Assembly (NCBI GenBank): GCA_002327785.1
Contig: DCUI01000154.1
Span: forward strand, 171-50,276
Source of the DNA: Phycisphaerales bacterium UBA2218
GTDB lineage: Bacteria > Planctomycetota > Phycisphaerae > Sedimentisphaerales > Anaerobacaceae
Direction of reading: 5' to 3'
DNA: 50,106 bases
Shown here one piece after another: positions 1 through 7,347 of this stretch. Numbering within the stretch: position 1 is the stretch's first letter; every line of letters starts with the position of its first letter. The notes below the pieces were generated by a model. The model was not told the DNA's origin, did no database searches, and worked only from the letters and a program-made list of their open reading frames with translations. A program made the translations under genes and the position numbers.

Positions 1-90
1 CCCTGGTAGACCACCAGGTTGATAGGCCGGAGGTGTAAGCGCAGAAATGCGTTCAGCTCACCGGTACTAACGCCCGAAGACTTGACCATA
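1..90 (+). rRNA. rrl: 23S rRNA, 3' end (partial)
   Basis: The segment contains the conserved 3'-terminal 23S stretch, with blocks GGTTGATAGGCCGG, TGTAAGCGCAG and CACCGGTACTAA. It ends near the ACTTGACC that would pair with the 5' end of 23S. The rest of the gene lies outside the window. The exact 3' end is estimated to within a few bases. Confidence 0.95.
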
Positions 91-159
91 TCAATCCTTG
101 ATTGCATGGGTCAAGATGCCATAAGTGCTCATTGACCGCATCCGCATCGAATACTTGCA

Positions 160-251
160 GGTGAGAGGTGATGAGTGATAAGCAGGACGACGGTCCGGCG
201 AGGCCGAAGGCTGATGCCGAGGTCCGAGCTTGTCGCTTGTCACCTCTTGCC
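160..251 (+). other. Long hairpin in the 23S-5S spacer, likely rRNA processing stem
   Basis: Bases 160-183 can pair with 228-251 over all 24 positions, using Watson-Crick and G-U pairs only. The 44 bases between can fold again. Such long duplexes in rRNA spacers are usual RNase III cleavage sites. This one lies wholly between 23S and 5S rather than bracketing either of them. The structure was found by eye; the processing role is inferred. Confidence 0.55.
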
Positions 252-260
252 GAGGACTTG

Positions 261-278
261 ATCAGCCGAAAGGCTGAT
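261..278 (+). other. Short GNRA-loop hairpin just before 5S
   Basis: ATCAGCC-GAAA-GGCTGAT is a perfect 7-bp stem capped by a GAAA tetraloop, ending eight bases before the 5S start. It probably helps delimit 5S maturation. The role is inferred. Confidence 0.4.
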
Positions 279-286
279 ATACGAAT

Positions 287-398
287 TTCCTGGTGACCTT
301 ACGTGCGGGGAAACGCCTGTTCCCATTCCGAACACAGAAGCTAAGCCCGTCACGGCCGATGGTAGTCCTTCGGGGTGAGAGTAGGTGATCGCCAGGAA
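287..398 (+). rRNA. rrf: 5S rRNA
   Basis: About 112 bases carry the 5S hallmarks: the terminal helix pairs TTCCTGGTGA (287-296) with TCGCCAGGAA (389-398), and the centre holds CCCATTCCGAACACAGAAGCTAAG and later GATGGTAGT and GAGAGTAGG. It follows 23S after a spacer of about 196 bases, the usual order. Confidence 0.96.
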
Positions 399-403
399 TT
401 TAC

Positions 404-436
404 AAAGGCCGGTGTCCCTAAAGGACGCCGGCCTTT
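404..436 (+). terminator. rRNA operon terminator hairpin
   Basis: Bases 404-417 pair with 423-436 over 14 positions (one G-U), with loop CTAAA. The stem is GC-rich and flanked by A/T, but a long T tract is missing. It begins five bases after 5S. Because the gene at 464-763 converges on it, it may stop transcription from both sides. Confidence 0.75.
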
Positions 437-463
437 GCCGTTTGTGACGAGGACATCCCGCCC

Positions 464-763
464 TTGTATCGAGCTCGCCTGGAACTGGGTTTCGGTGTCC
501 ACGCGAAGCTGCCTGCCCACGTCTCGCCAGCCGAAGCCCTGTGCCCACACGGTCTGAGCGCCATCGACCACTGCGAACGAGACGCCCGGGATGCCTTCTT
601 TGCGCATCGTGTCTCGGATGACATGGCCGATTCGCTCAGTCCGCTCGCCCTGGATGCCGACCGGCTGCGACGCCGGGATTGGCTGTTTCAACGTCCGGCT
701 GACCTGACAGCCGGAGTTCAGGACGATCAAGGCGCCAAAGAAGACTGTGAGGCGGTCCCTCAT
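464..763 (-). pseudogene. Truncated class C beta-lactamase-family serine hydrolase (N-terminal fragment)
   Basis: Reading leftward from 763, the sequence encodes a lipoprotein-type signal (MRDRLTVFFG..LNSGC) and then the N-terminal part of a beta-lactamase/penicillin-binding-protein-like serine hydrolase: KEGIPGVSFAVVDG, VWAQGFGWRDVG and TETQFQASSI. In this family the last block runs into the catalytic S-x-x-K motif. Here the likeness stops at SSI near base 467, and the frame runs on through the rRNA terminator and antisense 5S without further family resemblance. The start at 763 is supported by GGAGGGAAG just upstream. It lies 33 bases after the flavodoxin stop, so it was the last gene of that operon. 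Loss of everything after the active-site serine region makes it almost certainly inactive. The open frame formally continues to base 350. Confidence 0.7.
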
Positions 764-796
764 TTCTTCCCTCCGCTTCGCTACGACGTTTCTCAT

Positions 797-1273
797 TCAG
801 ATTCCTGATTGTTCGGCGAGCGAGCCTGCCCATTCTTGGGCCCGTTCGAGTTCACCGTCAAGGAGCAGGTTGATCTCACCGGTCTTCTGTGGGTACTTTG
901 TCTGGACGAAGAAAGTTTGCGGCCGGGCGACGGGGTTGCCTCCCAATCGGCTCAGGTGGCCGAGCAGCTTGGGCGAGGCCCTCAGATGTCTCAGGGGCCA
1001 GGGCTTCACCGTGGTGTCGAATGCGGCCACGGATTTGCCGCCCAGAATCGCCAGGGGCAGCGTCTCCAGGACAGACCGGACGGCTGGCGGCAGCGAAAAG
1101 GCGTGCGTGGGGCTGCCCATCACGACCAGGTCGATTCCCTCGAAGTCGGAGGATGCGAGTTGTTCAACGCCGACTGCGTGAGCGTCGCCGGCCCGGCTCA
1201 GTGCCTCCGCCATCGCTTCGGCGAGCCTTCGGGTGTTCCCGAATTGGGAGAAGTACACGATCAAGGTTTTCAT
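797..1273 (-). CDS. Flavodoxin-like protein
   Basis: The 158-residue product has a flavodoxin fold: strand 1 plus phosphate-binding loop MKTLIVYFSQFGNTRRLAEA at the N-terminus, DLVVMGSPTHAF near residue 60, and GKSVAAFDTTVKPW near residue 90. Flavodoxins bind FMN and carry electrons, or act as small NAD(P)H:quinone-type reductases. The frame is open well upstream, but 1273 is chosen because the flavodoxin fold begins there and GAAGG lies nine bases before it. It sits between the secreted amidase (44-base gap) and the broken serine hydrolase (33-base gap) in one minus-strand operon. Its redox partner cannot be told from the context. Confidence 0.85.
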   Translation of the reverse strand: MKTLIVYFSQFGNTRRLAEAMAEALSRAGDAHAVGVEQLASSDFEGIDLVVMGSPTHAFSLPPAVRSVLETLPLAILGGKSVAAFDTTVKPWPLRHLRASPKLLGHLSRLGGNPVARPQTFFVQTKYPQKTGEINLLLDGELERAQEWAGSLAEQSGI

Positions 1274-1317
1274 GCTTAGTACCTTCACAATGCGCACGCC
1301 GTCCTTGGGTGTGCCGA

Positions 1318-2415
1318 CTATGTACCGGACGTGGTATCGGGGTAGCGGGCGAGCAGCTCGAGGAGCGGGTCCGGGATCAAGGCGAGCATGGGCGTGTGCC
1401 GGACGCAGTAATAGATCAGCCACTGGTTCAGATCGGCATCGTAATCGGTGAAATGCGGGGTCAGCACACCCGCGTGCGGCGTGTTGATACTGACCATCCG
1501 GATCGGGGTCTGCGAGCCGAAGTCGAGGTCCCTTAGCCGAACGGTCCGGGTTTCCGAGCATCGTTGGGTCCTGTAGTGAATCTCGAGTTTGTTGAGATCG
1601 TAGACGATGCTCCACTTCGTCGCGTCTCCCTGGCGGACAGCGGCCAGCGTGTCGAAGGCATATCGGACCGGGGATTGCTTCGAGTCATCCGGGCGGTGCG
1701 CCTTGAGCCGATCTGCGGCGACGACGAAACGGTCGAGGGAATCGTGCGAGCCTTTGCGGATCGGCTTGGTCCCGCCGAAGCCGTTGTGCTGGGCGAGGTA
1801 CGCAAGCGAGCTGTCGCAGGTGTTGTTGGTGATGAGCTTGTGAGGAAGTTGTTCGCCCGTGTGGGAGACCAGCTTGCCGTCGAGGAACTCCACGACCGCC
1901 GCACTGCCTTCGGCATCGCAGACGAAGAAATGTATCGGGATGGGCATCGCAGGCGATATCCGAACCGCCTTGTCACTGGCGATTGTCTCGCCGACTGTCC
2001 TGCTGTTGTCGAGCTGGTACTGGACCCAGGCCGTGACGGCGGGGCGGTCGTCCGGGGCGGGATTCCGCGTACTCGGCAGCATGAGGGTCTCCACGACCAG
2101 GCCGACCTCGTTGATTCCGCCGTTGGGCATCTCGCGGCCGTATTGGTTGAAGGTGACGCTGCCGTACCTGGAGATCCATTCGGCAGCCTTCTCCGTGGGG
2201 TCGAGAAGCAGCGCCCGCTTGGCGATCCCCTTTTTATTGACGATGAGCAGGCCGTAATCGAGGTGCCAATCGTAGTTTTTGCCCGCGAATAGCCCCTCCT
2301 GCAGAAAGGCCGTGCAGGCCCGGAGACTCTGCGTTGAGACGAGGGCGGTGAGTACGAAGACACCAGCCAGGACGAGACGAGATCGATGTGATACCGGGCG
2401 ACTGCCTGCTCTCAT
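1318..2415 (-). CDS. Secreted linear-amide C-N hydrolase, choloylglycine hydrolase family
   Basis: The 365-residue product starts with a signal peptide (hydrophobic core LVLAGVFVLTALVS) ending at SLRA, directly followed by CTAFLQEGLFAGKNYDW. That is the N-terminal nucleophile block of choloylglycine/penicillin V acylase-type Ntn hydrolases (PF02275 type). Signal peptidase cleavage between A and C would itself expose the catalytic Cys. Later blocks NGGINEVGLVVE, FVCDAEGSAAVVEF and ITNNTCDSS also fit the family. The likely reaction is hydrolysis of a linear amide such as an acyl-amino compound, outside the cytoplasm; the substrate is unknown. The start is supported by AAGGAG eight bases upstream. 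It is the first gene of the minus-strand operon with the flavodoxin. Confidence 0.88.
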   Translation of the reverse strand: MRAGSRPVSHRSRLVLAGVFVLTALVSTQSLRACTAFLQEGLFAGKNYDWHLDYGLLIVNKKGIAKRALLLDPTEKAAEWISRYGSVTFNQYGREMPNGGINEVGLVVETLMLPSTRNPAPDDRPAVTAWVQYQLDNSRTVGETIASDKAVRISPAMPIPIHFFVCDAEGSAAVVEFLDGKLVSHTGEQLPHKLITNNTCDSSLAYLAQHNGFGGTKPIRKGSHDSLDRFVVAADRLKAHRPDDSKQSPVRYAFDTLAAVRQGDATKWSIVYDLNKLEIHYRTQRCSETRTVRLRDLDFGSQTPIRMVSINTPHAGVLTPHFTDYDADLNQWLIYYCVRHTPMLALIPDPLLELLARYPDTTSGT

Positions 2416-2546
2416 GGGGATTTCTCCTTATCTCTCCGTTGACGACGCATCCGGGGCCGCCTCGCGGCCGCACCCAAATCGTCGTGGTATTGCACTCCGT
2501 TTCACGGGTTCTCCGTGTTGTGCCTCCTCAGTCCGGGTGTAAGCGG

Positions 2547-3341
2547 TCAACTATTGAGGATCTTGATGGCGTCCTGGACGGCGGCGTCCTCGTGGACCAT
2601 CTTGCTCAGGGCTCGGACCATTCTATCGGGCTTTGCGTGCTGCCATGCGTTGCGACCGACGGAAAGGCCGGCTGCCCCCGCCTCCAGGGCGCCCTCGACC
2701 ATCCTGAAGATGTCCTCGTCGCTGCCCATCTTGGGCCCGCCTGCGATGACGACCGGAATGGGACAGCCGTCGACGACCTCCTTGAAGGTCTCGGAACTGC
2801 CCGTATAGGCCACCTTGACGATATCCGCTCCCAGTTCGGCCCCGACTCGGGCGGCGAGCTTGACGTTGTGGACGTCGTATTCATTCTTGATCTTGGAGCC
2901 GCGGGTATAGATCATGGCCACAAGGGGCATCTGCCATTCCGTGCAGCGCTCGCTGACGAGGCCGAACTGGCGAAGCATTTCTTTATCGGTCTCCGCGCCG
3001 AGGTTGATGTGGATCGAGACGGCATCGGCCCCGAGCTTGATGGCCTCCTCGACCGTGCAGACGAGTTCCTTCGCGTTGGGATCGGGGCTCAGGGATGTCC
3101 CCGCCGAAAGGTGGATGATCAGGCCGACATCCTGTCCGGAGCCACGATGCCCCGCGCGGACCATGCCCTTGTGCATCAGGATGGCGTTGGCCCCGCCGGC
3201 GACCATGTGGCTGATTGCTGCCCGCATGTCGGTAAGCCCCTCGATCGGGCCGACCGTGACACCGTGGTCCATGGGGATGATGACCGTCCGCTGCGAGTTG
3301 CGGTCGATGATTCGCTCCAGTCGTATTGCTTTGCCTATCAT
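2547..3341 (-). CDS. Class I aldolase family; likely 2-amino-3,7-dideoxy-D-threo-hept-6-ulosonate (ADH) synthase
   Basis: The 264-residue TIM-barrel protein begins MIGKAIRLERIIDRNSQRTV and has the DHG motif (IIPMDHGVTVGP, residues ~22-33) and a probable Schiff-base lysine in DIVKVAYTGS. The C-terminal phosphate site is GGPKMGSDED and AAGLSVGRN. This pattern is typical of archaeal-type ADH synthases (MJ0400) and close class I fructose-bisphosphate aldolase relatives. ADH synthase feeds an alternative route to 3-dehydroquinate. The frame is open far upstream, but GGAGG seven bases before 3341 and the family N-terminus fix this start. No aroB'-type partner is in the window, so a fructose-bisphosphate or other aldolase role remains possible. 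Confidence 0.85.
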   Translation of the reverse strand: MIGKAIRLERIIDRNSQRTVIIPMDHGVTVGPIEGLTDMRAAISHMVAGGANAILMHKGMVRAGHRGSGQDVGLIIHLSAGTSLSPDPNAKELVCTVEEAIKLGADAVSIHINLGAETDKEMLRQFGLVSERCTEWQMPLVAMIYTRGSKIKNEYDVHNVKLAARVGAELGADIVKVAYTGSSETFKEVVDGCPIPVVIAGGPKMGSDEDIFRMVEGALEAGAAGLSVGRNAWQHAKPDRMVRALSKMVHEDAAVQDAIKILNS

Positions 3342-3804
3342 GGCCAAACCTCCATAACAATCGGTCTTTGGGTTTGAGGGGGTCCCCTTGACCAGCTTGG
3401 GGCCACCGTATGAGGCCGTATGATGTGCATTTGTTGTGATGTAAGCAAGAAAAAAAGCCTCAACCTCGGCTGGAAAAGGGGGATGTCGGCGGAGACCTTC
3501 AGACGGACCATGAATGCTGTTTGGCTGCCCTCCAAAGGCTGTTTCAAGGTCCCCAACACCAGCCGGATTCAATTTTTTTGCCATCCACCGGATGATCAAA
3601 CGAGCTTGATGTCGCCACCCGCCGACCGGCGACGAGGTTACCCTGCCTCGAACCAGGTCCGAGAATGGACCCTCAGGCGGGCCACACGGTGGCGTTATGG
3701 CCACAAAAGTGGCCCTGGGAGTGTGCAAATGCCGCATAGTGGCAGTATCGGATTCTTCCGAGCACCGTTGTCGGCGAGGGGTACGAATCTGCGATTTGAC
3801 CAAA

Positions 3805-3824
3805 AATACGTAATTATACGTATT
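3805..3824. promoter_or_regulatory. Inverted repeat AATACGT-N6-ACGTATT, operator-like
   Basis: Two perfect 7-base arms flank AATTAT in an A/T-rich pocket. On the minus strand the arms enclose TATAAT, a consensus -10 hexamer, so a regulator bound here could block a promoter reading toward the ADH synthase gene. I see no good -35 at the correct spacing, and the distance to that gene is about 470 bases. The function is inferred. Confidence 0.35.
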
Positions 3825-4177
3825 GCTTTTGACCCCGCAGGGGGGTAAAATCGGATTCATTGGATGCGTCTCCTGAGCAGTAAGTGCGATTGTGTGCGCT
3901 CCTGTGAAGGATTGTGGGTCTGGGGACGGAGAATAGCCATGATGGCGAGCAAGTCCTGCCGGTGGGATCGGCGGGCAGCTTGTGGGCATTCGTTCTACCT
4001 TGCTTGCGTCATGTTGCGCTCGGGCGACATGGTGCGGCAGATGATTCAAGGCAGGCAAACGAGTTTATCGGTGGGTGAGATAGGGGAATCGAATCACTGT
4101 CATGCCAGAATGCGGGTGGTGATCCTACTGTCGTTGCACGGTTTTCCGACGGTAGTCAAGCGGTAGTGAATCTTGAG

Positions 4178-4205
4178 AGCTCCCAGATTGTGAAGGCTGG
4201 GAGCT
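4178..4205. other. Perfect 9-bp hairpin upstream of the polysaccharide locus
   Basis: AGCTCCCAG (4178-4186) and CTGGGAGCT (4197-4205) are perfect complements separated by ten bases. The right arm abuts the -35-like hexamer at 4205. It may be a terminator-like or regulatory dyad; no T tract follows. Confidence 0.4.
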
Positions 4206-4233
4206 TGAGGTGTGCACGGGAGGAATATATAGA
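4205..4233 (+). promoter_or_regulatory. Candidate promoter for the exopolysaccharide locus
   Basis: TTGAGG (4205-4210) and TATAGA (4228-4233) are separated by 17 bases, a fair sigma-70-type match. If used, it would give a leader of about 720 bases before the first gene at 4963. This is a by-eye prediction only. Confidence 0.35.
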
Positions 4234-4962
4234 GAGTCCCGGACGCTGAGCGAAAGCATGAACGCGAATGTCGCGTCAATCGCCTGACGGTTTCCGTCCA
4301 TGACTCGGGAGAAGACGGCAGGCCGACAGCCCGGCTTTGTCAACCGCTCAGTCCCATGGGAAGGTAGTGTCTGTACCTTGGGCACGCGACTTCTATCGCG
4401 GCCTTTGGGCCATGAACGGTCAGGCGAGCCTCGGCGCGTTCGCTTGGCGATGCCTGGGGGACGCGAGTCGCTGCGCCGGTGTTTTCAGATGTTCCGAACT
4501 GCACGCTGCACAGTATAGTACAGGAGTGACGGATAGCCTGGATTCTGGGATATCTTGGGTTGTCTGGTGTTGTTGGTGGGATGTAGGTCATGGTGAACTT
4601 CGCGCAGAAGGGGTGTTTTTCCTCCGATGTGCATCTGTGTCGTGAACACGTGGCTTCGTGCTGTCCGTGCATCTACTTCGCCACCCGCGATGATAAGATG
4701 GAGAGTATCTTCGCTGAGGCGTGAGACCTGTGCCGTTTGCCGGTGTGCGACGACCGGAGCATGGAATCCGCATGCGAGGCGAAGTCCTATATATCCGTCT
4801 GTGTTGACTCGAGCTGCTGCAAGGATGCTGGCTGCGGCGACGTGGGTGACCGTCGAGGCGGATCGGCTGTCACCGACGAGGACGGAGTCTGCCTTGGTTT
4901 CGGTGGGAACTGGCATGTCCGGGTGTGCGAACGGCGGCGTGCCTCGACGGTAGGGGGCGGTT

Positions 4963-7182
4963 ATGAACAGCATCTATGGACAGAACGACAACCTGGGCGT
5001 GCAGAATGGCATGATCCCATACGCTGCACCGATGGTAGGCATGGCGGCCGGCGGCGACAGCCTGGGCCAAATCGCCTGGCGGGGGAAGTGGTTGATCCTG
5101 CTGTCAACCATCCTGGGGTTGGGGGGGGCGTACGGGTATTACCGGACAATCGGGAAGGAATACACGGGCACGTCGCGAGTCCTGGTCGAGAAACCTTCTG
5201 CGCAACGCCCTATCGACTTTCTGCAACCGGGCACGACGGCGGCCAATTACCTTCAGCAGCAAGCCAGCATCATTTTGAGCCGGGACATCATCGAGAAGGC
5301 CTTGACCGACCCCAATCTCCTGTTGCTTCCTGCCTTGAATGTGGGCAATCGTGTGCAGGATGCACTTCGCACTCTCTCGGCCAAGGTCGGCAAAGACGAC
5401 ATCATCAATGTGACCGTGAGTTCCGAGCAGCCGGAGGAACCGGCAGCGATCGTGAACGCCGTGGTGGGGGCCTATATCAAGTGGCATGAGGCGAACAGGA
5501 GGCTCGGCACGGCGGATTTGTACAGGAGTCTCAGCACCAAATTAGAGGATACGAAGAAGGAACTGCTGAGCAAACGCCAGACCCTGCAGACCTTTGCAGA
5601 GAGAAGTAGTGCACAGGGGGGAGCGCAGGGTAGTCTCAACTCTAAAATGCTCGATACCTTCAGGCAGGAGCTTACGGCCGCCCGTTTGCGAGCAATACAG
5701 CAGAAATCCTATTACGACCGGCTTGTGAGCCTTGAATCGGACCCCAACGGACTCCGGCAGTATATCCTGGGTCAAGGATTCAGTGCACAGGACGGGGAAC
5801 GGGCTCGCCTCGCGGACGCTCTCTACAAGACACGGCTGCAGCTTGAGGAGATCACGGCAAAGGGGACCGTGCAGAAATCGCAGATCACCCTGTTGGAGAA
5901 CAGAGAAAAGGAACTGGTTCAGGAAATCGCGGAATCCGACAAGAAGTTTACGCAAGAACGGATTGCGATTGCGAAAGCCCTCTCGGAGGACGCCAGTGCG
6001 CGGGAGCTGCGATTGGAGAACCTGTGCAAGGAAGAACTGGACAAGCTCCAGAAGGCCAGTGGGCAGGATTCCGCCTATGAGTTGCGCAGGTTGGAGTGTC
6101 AGATGCTCGAGGATCTATACAACACCCTGCTGAGCAAGATCGCGAGCCTGGATCTCAATAATGCACAAATGGAGGGGTTGAGCATTCATGTCCTCGAAAA
6201 GGCCTTGCCGGGGGTGGAGGCGCCCTCGCAGATGGCCAGGGTCATGGGAATCGGGCTCGTGCTGGGATTGATGGTGGGGGGAGGGTTGGCTTTTGTGCGG
6301 GACTGGCGAGACCAGAGAGTGCGCTCGGCCGATGAGATTACGGCAATCCTGGGGGTTCCGATCCTGGGGGCGGTGCCGACGATTCCCAGGCGCGGCATTA
6401 TCCGTCGCGGGCCCAGGGTGCGGCTTGCTTCCCACACTCGGGAGTTCGAGGCCTACCGCTCGATCCGCACGGCCCTGTTCTTTGGCACGGTTCGTGACGA
6501 AGCCAAGACGCTCCTGGTCACTTCGCCGGGACCGCTGGAGGGCAAGACGACCCTGGTGAGCAATCTCGGTATCGCCATGGCGCGTGCGGGACAGAAGACG
6601 CTGATCATCGACGCCGACCTGCGAAAGCCCATGCAGCACCGGGTTTTCGCCAAGAAAGGGCATGGCAAGGGCCTGGTTGACGTGCTGGCCGGCACGGCTG
6701 CTCTGGAAGAGGCGATCCGGCCGACGGAGGTCCAGGGGCTGGACGTACTGGAGAGCGGCCAGATCGTCCCGAATCCATCGGAGTTGCTCGGAGGCGATAC
6801 GTTCCGAGTCGTGTTCGAGCAGCTCAAGAGCCGGTACGATCGGATCCTGGTCGACTCGCCGCCCGTGGGGATCGTGGCCGATGCCCAGATCCTTGCGACT
6901 CGCTGCGGCTTGACTCTGCTCGTGCTCAGGGCCCAGAAATCGTCGCGGGTGGTCACGCAGCGGGCGAGGGACGCCTTGTCGACCGTCAGTGCCAGAGTCG
7001 TGGGAGCGATCGTGAACGATGTGCCCAAGGGGGACACTCGCTACAGTCATCATGCTTCCGGCGCATACAGCTACTACCATGGTAATCACGCCTCGGATGG
7101 CCGGGCTGCACCTAAGGAACTGCCGGCAAACGTCGGCCCTCGATCTGAGAGCGACGAGTCGATTCCGGAGGAGAGGAATTGA
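4963..7182 (+). CDS. Fused polysaccharide chain-length regulator and BY-type tyrosine autokinase (Wzc-like)
   Basis: The 739-residue inner-membrane protein joins a Wzz-like domain to a cytoplasmic tyrosine kinase. The first membrane helix is near residues 43-60 (WLILLSTILGLGGAYGYY). A long, partly coiled-coil extracytoplasmic part follows, and the second helix lies near 425-446. The kinase has Walker A SPGPLEGKTT (~520), Walker A' LIIDADLRKP (~547) and Walker B ILVDSPPV (~627). The tail has a tyrosine cluster (YSHHASGAYSYYHG, ~693-706) like those autophosphorylated in Wzc/EpsB-type kinases. Such proteins set polymer length and gate export. This is the first gene of the polysaccharide locus, and the start is supported by the upstream G-rich stretch GGGGGCGG. 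Confidence 0.93.
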   Translation: MNSIYGQNDNLGVQNGMIPYAAPMVGMAAGGDSLGQIAWRGKWLILLSTILGLGGAYGYYRTIGKEYTGTSRVLVEKPSAQRPIDFLQPGTTAANYLQQQASIILSRDIIEKALTDPNLLLLPALNVGNRVQDALRTLSAKVGKDDIINVTVSSEQPEEPAAIVNAVVGAYIKWHEANRRLGTADLYRSLSTKLEDTKKELLSKRQTLQTFAERSSAQGGAQGSLNSKMLDTFRQELTAARLRAIQQKSYYDRLVSLESDPNGLRQYILGQGFSAQDGERARLADALYKTRLQLEEITAKGTVQKSQITLLENREKELVQEIAESDKKFTQERIAIAKALSEDASARELRLENLCKEELDKLQKASGQDSAYELRRLECQMLEDLYNTLLSKIASLDLNNAQMEGLSIHVLEKALPGVEAPSQMARVMGIGLVLGLMVGGGLAFVRDWRDQRVRSADEITAILGVPILGAVPTIPRRGIIRRGPRVRLASHTREFEAYRSIRTALFFGTVRDEAKTLLVTSPGPLEGKTTLVSNLGIAMARAGQKTLIIDADLRKPMQHRVFAKKGHGKGLVDVLAGTAALEEAIRPTEVQGLDVLESGQIVPNPSELLGGDTFRVVFEQLKSRYDRILVDSPPVGIVADAQILATRCGLTLLVLRAQKSSRVVTQRARDALSTVSARVVGAIVNDVPKGDTRYSHHASGAYSYYHGNHASDGRAAPKELPANVGPRSESDESIPEERN

Positions 7183-7347
7183 GGTGAGCAGAGCAGACGC
7201 CACGTATCCGGGCGCGTTTGTGAGAGATGCGTCGGCGGATGCCGACGCGGGCACAGACCGTTCGAGGAGATATAGGAGTTCCACCCTCTGGCGGGGAGTT
7301 GCTCCCCAGGACGGAGTGGCCGGGAGGGACGGGTACGGAGGGGAAGT

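Larger units (their letters stand above)
3342..4962. other. 1.6-kb region without a convincing gene
   Basis: Open frames here are short, overlap on several strands and resemble no family I recognise. The stretch separates the divergent ADH synthase (minus) from the polysaccharide locus (plus), so it should contain both promoters. What I can see is a dyad at 3805-3824, a hairpin at 4178-4205 and a promoter-like pair at 4205-4233. A possible second -10 (TATAGT) lies at 4513-4518. No tRNA or recognised riboswitch was found. Confidence 0.6.

Noticed and set aside
4149..4170. CGGTAG repeated twice, like the ops element of JUMPstart sequences
   Set aside because: Only a partial match to GGCGGTAGCGTG, and the RfaH system that reads ops is mainly proteobacterial.
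4235..4400. Possible riboswitch in the leader
   Set aside because: I compared it with cyclic-di-GMP and cobalamin consensus blocks and found no adequate match.
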